Source of the DNA: Pomacea canaliculata
Lineage: Eukaryota; Mollusca; Gastropoda; Architaenioglossa; Ampullariidae
Direction of reading: 5' to 3'
Length of the DNA stretch: 64,000 bases
Assembly: GCF_003073045.1 (NCBI RefSeq)
Contig: NC_037592.1
Span: 3,771,924 to 3,835,923, forward strand
Below the pieces are notes generated by a model. It saw only the letters and a program-made list of their open reading frames with translations, ran no database searches and had not been told where the DNA came from. The first letter of the stretch is position 1, and each line of letters starts with the position of its first letter. This document shows, one piece after another, positions 1-10,930 of the stretch. Made by a program: the position numbers and the translations under genes.

Positions 1-163
1 GCAAATCACACCCATCAGTTTGAATTAATGTTTTAAATTTAATTAAAAGACAGAAGCTATTAGTACTAATGTGGGCATTTCTTTACACTGATGTGAAACA
101 TTCAAGTGCTTTAAACTGTGACACTATTATGCATGTGCTGTTTTTTTTCTCTGTCTCTTCAAG

Positions 164-2916
164 AGTGGTTGCTGTAGACCAAAGAGGTTACGGAGATTCA
201 GACAAGCCCAGCAGTGTATATGACTATCGACTGCCTATGCTTGTCAATGATCTGAAGGAGTTGATCATTGCACTTGGTAAAGCAAATTTTATGCTCATAA
301 GTGTAACATTTGTGATGAATCAAAACAATTTATGCGCAATACTTTTGTGAGCTAACAATATCTTTTCAAATTTTTTTGAGGGGGAGGGGGAGGGGAATCT
401 TTAGCAATTTAAATTGTCTGCACTGTATCTTATGTTAGATGATACCACTTATTTTTTCTAATTTGGTTGGTTGGTTGCTTTGGCAAGAAAGTGCTTCCAC
501 TTAGAGGGGATTTCACAGTCTGAGGGGAGAGTGAGGGAAGGGGAAATGGAAACCATTGTACCTGGAGAAAAATCCCCAACAGCCAGCCCTTCAAACAGGT
601 ATCACAAACATTGTCCCACGATGAGATCTTTACCCAGAGCTTCTCACTGCAGTGGTGACAAGCGATATTTTTAAGCACTACAGGTCTTTTTTTTGTTGTT
701 TTTTTTTATTTTTTTTTTTACTGTTTTGTGAAACATACTTACAAAATGTCAGGTAAATATCTTTATGCATTACATGTATGTAAATGCATATTTGTAAGTA
801 AACAAATGAGAGAAAATTTGCACAACAATTTTCTTTCTTCCTTTATATACAAATCCAAATCACCTTTGCGTATCTAGGATTTCATGTATCTGTTTTGCTT
901 TTTAGACATGGAAGAGGGGATGCTAATTCAAAATCATGATTCTTGATGTCTTCATCTTTAACACACACTGGACTTTTCATGTGTGTCACTGTGATAGATG
1001 CCGTAGTTGCTAGCACAGCATAAAACAATTAACCAAACCTGCATGATTTTTGTCATGTAGTTTCTTCTAATGAATGCCCAAGCAGTCAGAATTACAAAGT
1101 CACCAGTGTCCAGGGAGTTAAACAGAATCAGAGGTAGCATTTGAATTGTGTGTGATTTGTGTTGCAGACTACAAGAAGTGTGTGTTGGTTGGTCATGACT
1201 GGGGTGGCATTGTCGCTTGGGCTTTTGCCCAGACTGTTCCTGATATGGTAGAGCACTTGATTGTCATGAACGCACCATCACCCCATGCCTTTTTAAATCA
1301 TGCCTCAAACAGTCTCAGCCAGCTGAAGAAGTCTTGGTACCAATCTTTAGTCTTAATGAATATGAAACAATGTAGACACGTTTTTTAGCATTTTTAGTGT
1401 GCATACGCATGCACATGCATATGAGCGCAAGTCTGAGAAAAAGAGAGTTTGGCAGGAAAGGCAAATGCCTACAACATGAGGATATTATATAGAAGTACAT
1501 ACATTGTACCAAATAGGAAAAATGTCTGATTATAAATATGTAGTTATGTGGAATTTTTAAAACTAATTTTATAAATGTCATTAAAACATTATTTGTTCTT
1601 TTACTATTTCAGTTTCTTTTTTTTCCATTCCCACTTCTGATCACTTCCTGTAGGCTGTGTGTGTAAATAATTTTTTAAGAAATATTGAGATATCAAGTGA
1701 AATGGATTTCAACACTTAAAATATACAATTTGTTGAATTTTAAAAAAATAGTCTTTCATGTGTTGGATAAGTTGAACTGAATAAATTGTTAATGCACATC
1801 AATAATTTCTAACTAGTTGTAGATGTGAAGATTTTGCAAAACAAATGCTGATGAGCGTTTCTTATTTGGATTATGTCTTTGCAGGTACTTTTTCTTTTTC
1901 CAAGTACCTTACATACCTGAGCTGATTATAAGTTTGCTTGACTTTGATTTCTTATCAAATGCCTTCACTGGAAAAACCATGGGTGTTCGATCAGGCAGTG
2001 TGACAGAGGATGATGTAGAGGCATACAAATTCACCTTCCAGCGTAAGCATCATCAGTTTGATTACTCAAATATTATAATTATTACAATTATAACAACTGA
2101 TAAATCAAAAATTTGTCTATATAGTTACAGACTTCTAAGTAGAGAGGAACAATTAGACATTATTTTTAGCACTTACTCAGGAACTGAATGCTGTTTTAGT
2201 TTAGAACTGCCATAATATCCATGATCAAATGATCAGAATCATAAGTTGCACAAACTTTTGTTGTATTGCTTATATCATACACATTTATTTATCTCAATCC
2301 CAATATAAATAAATGTCAGTTGAGATAAATAAATGTCAGTTTTACTAGGCCCTAAGTGTTTATTGCTGACCATCAGCTAGATTTGCAGTTATTTTGACAA
2401 TTTTTCCCCAGAAGAATATCATCTGTTCTAGCGAAGTAACTACTGCATTCAAACGTGGAATCAATTCTCTGAAAGTTACATATCTTAAAATTTATTTCTT
2501 TATATGATATCACAATGGATTTATGTACATTTCACATTTTCAAATGGCACTTGCATCAAAGAGTTTCAAGTGGACGTGAAACAGTTCTTTAAGATTTATT
2601 TGTGTATCTGAATGTTTTCTTTCCCACCTCAGGTAATGGTTTGACAGCACCCATTAACTTCTATCGAGGGCTTGTGCGCTATCCAGATTTTGCTTTTTCC
2701 CGGTTACAATCTCTGCAATCCAAAGTTATGTGCCCAACACTCATCATCTGGGGATGCAAGGACGGGGCACTGGAAAAGGAACTGGCTGCCCTTTCTACAG
2801 AGATGGTGGCAGGGGAGGTAACTGTCAAATATATTGAAGACTGCAGCCACTGGACCCAGATGGATAGACCTGAACAGGTCAACACGTTTATTCATGAGTT
2901 TCTAAAGCAAAACTGA
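164..2916 (+). CDS. EPHX4: Epoxide hydrolase 4-like, tandem copy A (5' end outside window)
   Basis: Four exons are visible: 164-276, 1168-1336, 1885-2042 and 2633-2916, with the stop at 2914-2916. Introns have GT/AG ends, and the first three exon lengths (113, 169, 158 nt) equal those of copy B. The encoded part begins at [15 protein letters not shown] and carries the nucleophile elbow GHDWGGIVAWAFAQ, whose Asp is the expected nucleophile. The acid Asp lies in WGCKDGALEKE and the catalytic His in [11 protein letters not shown], so the triad is intact. The N-terminal anchor and HGFP oxyanion-hole exons must lie upstream of the window. In the family these enzymes are membrane-anchored alpha/beta hydrolases that add water to epoxides; EPHX4 substrates are not established. 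Copy A is clearly more diverged from copies B and C than those are from each other. Confidence 0.86.
440..690 (-). mobile_element. Putative SINE fragment in copy A intron
   Basis: Read on the minus strand, this intronic block has a tRNA-like start (around 620-680) followed by the pyrimidine-rich core TTTTTCTCCAGGTACAATGG and a run resembling TTTCCATTTCCCCTTCCC. A similar core is seen in the insertion at 8.3-8.7 kb. The 3' end and target-site duplication are not clear, so the borders are approximate. It may be an old, partly eroded copy. Confidence 0.4.
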
Positions 2917-3493
2917 AACTATGGACATGCAGAAAAATACCTGTTGCTAAAGAAGACCAATGTCCTAAGAAATATATAGGCATGGCTATGATGTTTTTCC
3001 TTGTGCCTCAGATTTCTTTGGCTCTTGGACAGTAAATTCTTTTCTCAGAGACAACAGATTAATCACATTAATGCTATTTTTATCTTCTTTAAATAAATAT
3101 GAAATGAATTTAAAGACATTGTAAAGATTATTTTTTTTATATATAAAATCAACCATTTCATCAACATTTGAGAGATCTGCCAACTTTTAATCACATTTGT
3201 GAATTTGAATGGAATTTTTTTAATCACATTCTGCAGACATGTTATATTGAATTGATAACATTTGTTTTTATGGATGTTATGGATATTAATTATGTCTGAC
3301 AAACTGAACAAGTCATTTGGCATTCTGAAGAAGTGCGGTGTAGTGGAACAAATTATTTTACTGATAATATATATACGTGATCTTCAATTTTGAGATCTCT
3401 AATTGCTATCCCATAGTTGAGATTTGGCATGATTAAGTTCTATGGATGATTGTACATGAGTGATTGTTGTATGTGTAACAATGGGTGAGAGTG

Positions 3494-3499
3494 AATAAA
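3494..3499 (+). promoter_or_regulatory. Candidate polyadenylation signal of EPHX4-like copy A
   Basis: An AATAAA lies 578 nt beyond the stop of copy A, just inside the left edge of the segment later duplicated. In the matching place in front of copy C (about 11028) the motif reads AATACA, so only this copy keeps the canonical hexamer. Inferred from sequence and position only. Confidence 0.4.
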
Positions 3500-4655
3500 A
3501 ATTTATTTACTTATATATATAAAAGTTTCACCTGCTTTAATTCTTATTATTTTTCTTTATAAAAGACATTCCCTTTACTTCTGGGGAGCCATATATTGTT
3601 TTTCTTCTGTGGCTGTTTTGACAGCCGATATTGTTGTTAATCAGTAAATCTTAATAAAATGCGTACAAAGTTGAAATATAGTTTTCTGAATTCTAAGAGT
3701 GTATACAAGCAAGATATGAGTATATTATATATACTTATTTTAATCATAAACCGTATTTTTAAATTATAAATGCAATCAAGTATTTAAAGTAGATGTACGT
3801 GTTGACCTGCACATGTGTATGCCTCTATATTAATTTAGACATTATATATTTATAGATCTATATTTCCTTATAAATGGATAGGAAACAGAAAAATATACGA
3901 TGATAGAATACAAGTTTACCAAGATTTCCTTTATAAAATACTGTTGGAATATAGAATGCAAGAGTTAAAAAATGAGTAGAACGGCCGATCGAGTCACGAT
4001 CGACATTTTAAACCTAATTTTAATTATATTGATTCCTTGATGAGATACTGTTAGGTCACGATGGATATGGCTCACGACTCAATGACATTTTACACAAAAT
4101 GAAAAAGTTGGTAGAATTAGGGATTGGTTTATGGCTAATTAGGAGTTAGACTACGATTAATTATGGGTTTGTTTGGGTTTTTTTTTTATCTTTGTTTCAC
4201 GGTGTACGTCATGCATGGCGTCCATAACAACTATGCCAGTATGTCGGTTCGAGTCGTAATGTTGTTCTGGTGACAAAAATTAAAAGGCAAGCAAAACTTT
4301 TGTAACACTAGAAGAATATATCAGCAGAAAAAATGTAGATCCGCAGTGAAACACAATCAACACTTCTCTGACAACAAGGGAAGGAGAGACCGCATAGAAG
4401 AGATTGTGTATATATGTGGCTTTCTCTTAGCGCCTCGTGCTTTTCGTATCGAAGAACGACGTACAAAATTACCGTTGGAAAGATACTACGAAAATCAACG
4501 ACTTATAAAAAATACACAAAATTACAACTTTAAAAAAAGACTAAATAAGCACAGCTGGGTTTAAAACTGCAGCGTCATTCTTAAGGCCGAAAACTTTGGA
4601 CTTTGACCAGTTTGGGGCCGCTCAACATTCAGTAGTGATCACTCTGACATTAGCC

Positions 4656-7600
4656 ATGGTTGAGGATTCGCTTTTATTGCGCTTCGCAGTCACATGCGGA
4701 TCTTTTACGATAGGGCTAGTCTTTGCAATCATTTCAGTGTTACGAATTTTGATAAACATTGCAAGGAAAGGGCCAGGAACAGTCTTTTACCATAAGAGAA
4801 GACCAAGACCTCCTTTATGTATGCAAGACCCAAGTTTGGGCGTCCATGGATATGCCCATCTGGAGGTAAATTTTAAACAGATATTTACAAACTATTCAAT
4901 TCTATAAACATTTATTGTTAGAGGTTTAGTTTTAACCTGCTTTAAACTATAGTCAGTCTGTACTTGGGTATATTATCTGTTTAACCAATGCAGATCCATT
5001 TTATATTTCATTGAAGAAAGTACATGAGCAATTGTTTAAAAAAAAAATTCCAAAACATTTTTTACTTCGATGAACAAAATGTAGGAAAATTGCACGTGTA
5101 AATCAAGCTGACTACATAGTCTATTGATTATATCTAACACTCGCTTCTACATTAAAAAAAAATTCACACCATAAAATATCTTAATTGCTGTTCCTCTCTC
5201 TCTATATATATCACTAAGTATTTTTTTTTATTGATTACTAGGATGTTCGCCTGCATTATGTAACCAATGGCAGTGAGGACAAGCCACTTTTGCTGCTTGT
5301 ACATGGATTTCCAGAGTTTTGGTATTCGTGGCGTTACCAACTCAAAGAGTTTCATGATAACTACAGGTCAATATTTTAAATTATGCAATAATTTTCAATG
5401 TATGTCATGTCATGTGTGCTGTGCATTATAAATATTGTACAAAAGAACTAAATAATGAGTAAATAATATGTAATAAAGGAAAGATAGACGCACATGTTTA
5501 AAACTTGTATATCATAATATAATAATATTAGCATATTGAATGTGTAATTATGATTACTACTTCATTAAGAGATGGTGATAAAACATTACATGACAACTAT
5601 ATAACGATAATCCGAACCAGCATATCACAAGAAGTTATGCTATGGTGATCAATTTTGTATTCACAAAAAGGATTCCAAACAGTACGATAGAACTTCTCAT
5701 GGTAGCAGCATAATTTAATAAGATAATCTATATTGTAAATTTCTGTAAATGTTTATTGTTAAAAAGGCAAAATTCATGTTCAAGGATAGGTTCTCAATGT
5801 TATTTCTATCCGACAACAGAGTGGTAGCTGTTGACCAGAGGGGTTATGGAGATTCTGACAAACCTAATGGTGTACACAACTATACTGTGGCTACACTTGT
5901 CAGTGATCTAAGAGAATTGGTTACTACACTTGGTAAGTATGCATCTCTTCACATCATGGAGCCTTACCTTTTTTGAGCCTGTAACATTTCATAAAAATGT
6001 ATTTAAGAACTATTGATTTTTTAAAAGATTTTTTTATCTTTCTTCAGTAATAGTCTAAATAATGAGTCAGTAACAGATTCTTAAACTTAAATGCAAATGG
6101 TGAATATAAGTCTGCCCAAAGCTGATCATTTTGCATTGAATTGAGCATCAGCCAGCATATAATTATCTTTCGTATAGGCTGCAAGAAATGTACTGTAGTT
6201 GGCCATGACTGGGGTGGAATTATTGCCTGGGCATTTGCCCAGACAACTCCTGACATGGTGGAACGTCTGATTATCCTTAACTGCCCGTCCTCTGCTGCCT
6301 ATGTCAAGCATTGCAGTAATGGTTTGAGTCAGCTAAAAAAGTCTTGGTATGTTACAAGGACATATGCATAATAAAAGTAATAGTTGCATGCTGCAATATA
6401 TGAAACCTGTTTATTTTAGAGAAGGTCAGTTAGTTATAGCTTTTGCAGGACAGAGCTTTGTGTATTCAATGTATAAAATGCGCTTCATAAGTTTATCAGA
6501 GAGATTAAAACTGAAGGCCATCAAAATCAACAATACTTTTTATCTGCTTTCAAGGGCTAAGCACAGATGCAGAAAAGAAAGTGTTTTTGTGGTAAAGGGT
6601 AAGGTGTGTATCAAAAAGATAAATTATCCCTATCATTGATATGTTCAGCTCTCTCTTTCTTTTTTGTTGTAAAATAAAACACATCTGAGTAACTTTTTGA
6701 AAATATATTCCTTTTTTTTTTTACCCTATTACATTTTACTTAAGATTTGTTGTCTTGACAGATGCTATGAAATCTTGTGGATTATCACATGACTTTTTAT
6801 TTCAGGTACATAACCTTGTTCCAGGTACCATGGATACCTGAACTGTTTCTGAGCACAGAAGACTATGCTGCTTTGACTAACTCTTTCACAGCAAGACCTA
6901 TGGGAGTTCGTTCAGGAGCAATGACTGAAAATGATGTGGAGGCTTATAAATATACTTTTCAGCGTAAGCATCCACTAATGGTTCACATCTCACAGTTTTC
7001 ATTGATATTGCCTTTTCATAACTTTGAAAGTTATGGGGGAAACGACAAGATTCAGAAATTTTACCCAATAATTTGATCATGAAAGCAAAGATTACAAGAC
7101 ATAAAATAATAAAACTCTTCACTGAACATCTGACATTTTCTTTAGTATTTTTTCTTTATTTTTCATGATGTCCCAGATCAACATATCATACCACATTAGT
7201 GTCCAATTTATGTTTTCTTGCATTATTGTGTTGCATTGACTTGCAATAGGAGTAAAATTTTGATGTTAAAAATCTAAGTAAATTTTAAGTGTTCCGACAG
7301 TTTCTGTGAAATCAAGTGTGCATTTCATAAAGTTAATTTTAATCTTTTGGCGTGGGAACTTTAAGAGATAAACTTTCAGACTTAAACAAACATTTATGTA
7401 CATAAGCATTAAACATTTTATGATAGATATAACTATAAGCATTTGCTTTATTTTCATTACTTTTTATGTTTATGATGTGGGTTTTTTCAGGCAATGGCTT
7501 CACTGCACCATTAAACTACTATCGGGCTCTCCTACGTTATCCACAGTTTGCTTTTATTCGCCTTCAGTCACCACAACTCAGAGTTACATGCCCAACTCTC

Positions 7601-7792
7601 ATCATCTGGGGATGCAATGATGCTGCACTGGACAAGGAACTGGCTGCTCTGTCTGCAGAGACGGTGGAAGGGGATGTCACTGTCAAGTACATCGAAGAAT
7701 GCAGCCACTGGACCCAGATGGACAGACCCGAAGATGTCAACAAGTACATGAGGGAGTTTCTCGAGAAAACTGAAAAGAAGACTATGCTGTGA
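4656..7792 (+). CDS. EPHX4: Epoxide hydrolase 4-like, tandem copy B (complete)
   Basis: Six exons join in phase: 4656-4865, 5242-5366, 5820-5932, 6178-6346, 6806-6963 and 7491-7792. They give 358 aa, close to human EPHX4 at 362. The ATG at 4656 (AGCCATGG) is preferred; an in-frame ATG at 4596 would add 20 residues. Residues about 8-30 form a hydrophobic N-terminal anchor. [10 protein letters not shown] (91-100) is the oxyanion-hole motif and GHDWGG puts the nucleophile at Asp160. WGCNDAALD supplies acid Asp302 and CSHWTQMD supplies His331. Tyr207 (in SWYITLFQ) and Tyr269 (in NYYRALL) are the likely lid tyrosines that activate the epoxide. All catalytic residues are present. Expected role: epoxide hydrolysis at an internal membrane; the substrate is unknown. 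Confidence 0.9.
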
Positions 7793-8332
7793 ATGACAAT
7801 TCAGGAGTATGTGAGAGTGATTCCAGCTTACTAGCTTAAGGGGACTGCTCTTTCTCTCTCTCTGTTTTATTTGTTTGGATCTGTGTTGACTCTGGTGCTG
7901 CCTGTTGCCTTGTTCTTTTTGTTGTTCATTTTATGTTACTTTTGATTGTTATGTGAAAGCACCAGCTTTTTTTCTACTGAAAACAACTTCTTTCATTAAT
8001 GTTGTTTTACAGCCTGTTCAACTGAGCCATCTTGTATAAACATTTTTTGCTTGATAGGATTCCTTGTTGCCGTTTCTCTTTTGGTTTTTGCTTTTGATTG
8101 ACAGATATGTATTTTTCAATTTTTTTCATGTACAGACCTAGTGCTTTTTTCATTACGTTTTCTGCTCCATCTTTACATTTTTTATTTGTGCACATACAGA
8201 AAATATCAATTGCACTCATGATGAAAAGTGTTTTTATTCTTCCTTCTTGCTTCATGGATTTTGTCAACTACTGATAACTCATACTACCTTGTTTACAGAA
8301 TTGGTGACTTTGTGCTCCTAGCAGTTATTGTA

Positions 8333-8742
8333 TAATGTTTTTGTGAAGCACTTTGAACCTACCTTGATTGGAAAAGGAACTATAAAAAAGCTCATGATTA
8401 TTATTGCTGCTATAATTTCATGTAACAAACTTAAAGTGCTTTACGCACATACAGGTGCATAAACACATACTTTTCTAGAATAAGCATGCATGCACAGGCA
8501 CACACGTATATACACATACACAGAGGATGCGGGAAAATAGAGTAACCAGCGAAAACCAACAAAGGTCGGGTTAGTCATGCAGTTATGTGTCACATATAGG
8601 TATGCTGGAGCCAAGATGTGAACCCAGAACACCCAATTTTCATTATGGTGACAAGCATGTTTGCCACTGTACTACCTGGACCTCAGTTAAATAAAGATTT
8701 TAACTTTAATACAAGTTAGAATTTACTTTCTATTCCCTTATG
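8333..8742 (-). mobile_element. tRNA-derived SINE-like insertion private to unit 1
   Basis: About 410 bp present here are absent at the same place in the sister unit, where sequence runs directly from GAGTTATTGTATTATG to GCAGAGCATA (about 15780-15810). On the minus strand there is an A-box-like TAGTACAGTGG and a B-box-like GGGTTCACATCT, as in tRNA-derived SINEs. A core TTTTCGCTGGTTACTC follows. The opposite edge (8337-8410, plus strand) has a second SINE-type tail, AGCACTTTGAACC then AACTATAAAAAAG, so two short elements may be nested. Clean presence/absence between paralogues shows insertion after the duplication, or precise loss from the sister unit. Confidence 0.65.
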
Positions 8743-10225
8743 CAGAGCATAAGATTGAATTGTGGTATCATAGCAGGATTCATATCTCCACATACAACTC
8801 CACAACATACACTGTATAACCAGTTTTGCTAGTTCCTAAAATAATATTACTCGTTGCACATTGTCATAAGCTTTCTAGAAATGTATAAATGCTACATATA
8901 GCTTCGTGTTCTGGGATAATTCTCTACTGCTGCATATCAGGTAAAAATATTGTCTACTGCTGAGTAGTTACTCCGAAAACCTGCTTGTGTTTCATCAATT
9001 AATTGATTGTTTTCTGCCCACTGAGTTAATGTTTTGTTTAGAATATTGTAAATACTTTACGTAATGTATTAGTAAGGGAGATCACCTGGCTGATTGGGGT
9101 CACCCTTTTTGTAAAGTAGGATAATAATAGATTTAGTCCATTCCTTGGGCCATGATCCCAGCTCATAAATAGAATTGAACAGTTTGACAAGGAAAGAAGT
9201 AATAACATTAGATGCTGCTTTTAATATTTCATTGACAATACCATCAGGGCCATCTGCTTTACCACTTTTAAACTGCTTCTTTCGGCTTCTTCTGTGATCT
9301 GATTGTCCAAGGGTCGGACATCAGGTTTCATTTCATTACAGGTGTTTTCACAAATTAAGGTTCTCTTGACTCCATATCCATCACCCCTTCATTCAGTATG
9401 GTTTGAAAGTGCTTTACCCAATCCTCTTCACTTATTTGCCCCGCTACTAACTGTCTGCTGTAGTAGATCGATGTGTTTCCGGTTTGTTGTTTTTTATATA
9501 TATAACTGATTTTGTGCCCACAGAGGCAACATTCTGCAATAGTTGACAGCCATCAGACGACGACTCGATCCCTCTTGCTGTCTGGCACATCAGGGTTGTG
9601 GAGGCCGAAAGGGAGCTGGCAGCTAAGAGACTGCATGTTTTCAGAGATCTTCCTCCCGCGTCGCCGATATCACAGATCGTGATTGTTGGGAGGGGGAGGG
9701 AGTGTCTGTCTTCCACATGAAGGTTTTTATTTTTATAGAAGGCGATCTTACCCTCATCACGGGCTCTTTGAGTCTTTGTATACATTCCGTCTGCCTCCTG
9801 GTCAGATCATTTCCCACAGCCCTCAGTTTGCCTTGGAAGGATTTACTTCCAATAAAGCGTATTTTTGTCAGATCATCTTTGAAACCTCACGATCAGACGC
9901 CTAGGACGTGAAGCATCCGGTCTCCCGAGCTGGTGTGTCTTGATGAGCCCCCACAGCTCGTTCAGAAGTACTGCGACCACCTTTTTCGGCACATACAACA
10001 AAGTTTTCTTGGCTGGTCTCTAAAAATTCAAAGATTTTCCCATTATTTACTCGTGGTACTGCTTCCATGATGTCGATTTCACCTTCAGTTTCCTCCAGTC
10101 TTTTCTGTAGCTGTTTATTTTCTACTTCCAAAGCCACGATGCGATTTTTGTTCTCCTGTATTCGCTCGTTAGTTGCAGGGATTTTTTTTTTTTTTTTTTG
10201 GAGACTATTAATGTGTTGCACAGTC
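8731..10225 (-). mobile_element. LINE (non-LTR retrotransposon) remnant, internally deleted
   Basis: On the minus strand, 10221-9901 encodes a coiled-coil segment (NKQLQKRLEETEGEIDIMEA) like an ORF1 protein. The stretch 9860-9450 has GNDLTRRQTECIQRL and DEGKIAFYKNKNLHVEDR, typical of ORF1 C-terminal parts. From 9450 down to about 8740 reverse-transcriptase motifs follow: EEDWVKHFQTILNEG, KSGKADGPDGIVNEILK, then PKEWTKSIII with YKKGDPNQPGDLP, then NNQLIDETQAGFRSNYSAVD. The endonuclease domain expected between ORF1 and the RT is missing, the frame is broken several times, and the 3' end is lost, so it is a dead copy. The clade (CR1/Jockey/I-like) cannot be fixed by eye. Confidence 0.8.
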
Positions 10226-10930
10226 GCTTGTTGCGCAGCCTAAAATTGCTCAGAAATCTAATGGGTAATGGTTTCTCCGACATCCCAAATCCAATTGTCA
10301 ATGGTCGATGTATCGTGCTGCGTCCCTACAGCCGACCAACACTAGACACTGATGATGATGTTTGGCGAAACAGTATTTATCAAACAAGAACAAAATGGCG
10401 CTACCGGTCAGCTCAAAACGCAGAAGAGTATAACTACATCAAACCCCGGATATATCCTCAGGGCATAACTCTTATCACGACAGTCGACACCAAATTTAAT
10501 GGAGCAGGTGCCTCGTCTGACGGCCCCTAAGGACGGTGCTGGCCAAGAGACTTCTTCACGCTCTGGCAGTTCCAACTTTGCCTTGCAAGGCCAAGGCCGC
10601 CATGGCTCTACGCCACGTAAGATGCACAAAACTCCACAGAAAACGGCCACAAATTGCACAAAAACTTTGATTTTCTGCTGGCATTTTCACGGGCATTGGC
10701 TAGCGTAACGTTTGATTTAAAAGTTGATGTAGCTGTCGTAGTTATCACACCAACAACAGAGCACCACATACACAGACATACACCCTCGTTCGTGAACAGA
10801 ACTCACTCCATATATGTGTGTGTGTGTGAGTGAGAGAGGGAGAAAGAGAAAGTATGATTCTATCTGCAATCAAATCTTTTTAACCACCAAAGAAAGGAAA
10901 GTAAGATTTTAAGTCTTATAATTTTAAAAT
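10226..10930. other. Spacer between the LINE remnant and duplication unit 2
   Basis: This stretch may include the 5' part of the LINE: minus-strand text upstream of the coiled-coil frame is open for about 80 codons at 10659-10408 but has no motif I recognise. It ends in a short TG microsatellite (about 10815-10832) and an AG-rich run. No host gene is visible. Confidence 0.4.

Larger units (their letters stand above)
3396..8805. repeat. Segmental duplication unit 1 (contains EPHX4-like copy B)
   Basis: This unit is repeated at 10931-15860. The match starts in the 3' flank of copy A (common text ATCCCATAGTTGAGATT), runs through about 1.2 kb of upstream sequence, all six exons and all introns of the hydrolase, and fades inside LINE-derived sequence near 8.8 kb. 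Exons are almost unchanged, while introns show scattered substitutions and small indels (by eye roughly nine bases in ten shared). The arrangement, 3' flank of one gene joined to the next gene, is what unequal crossing-over in a tandem array produces. Confidence 0.85.
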
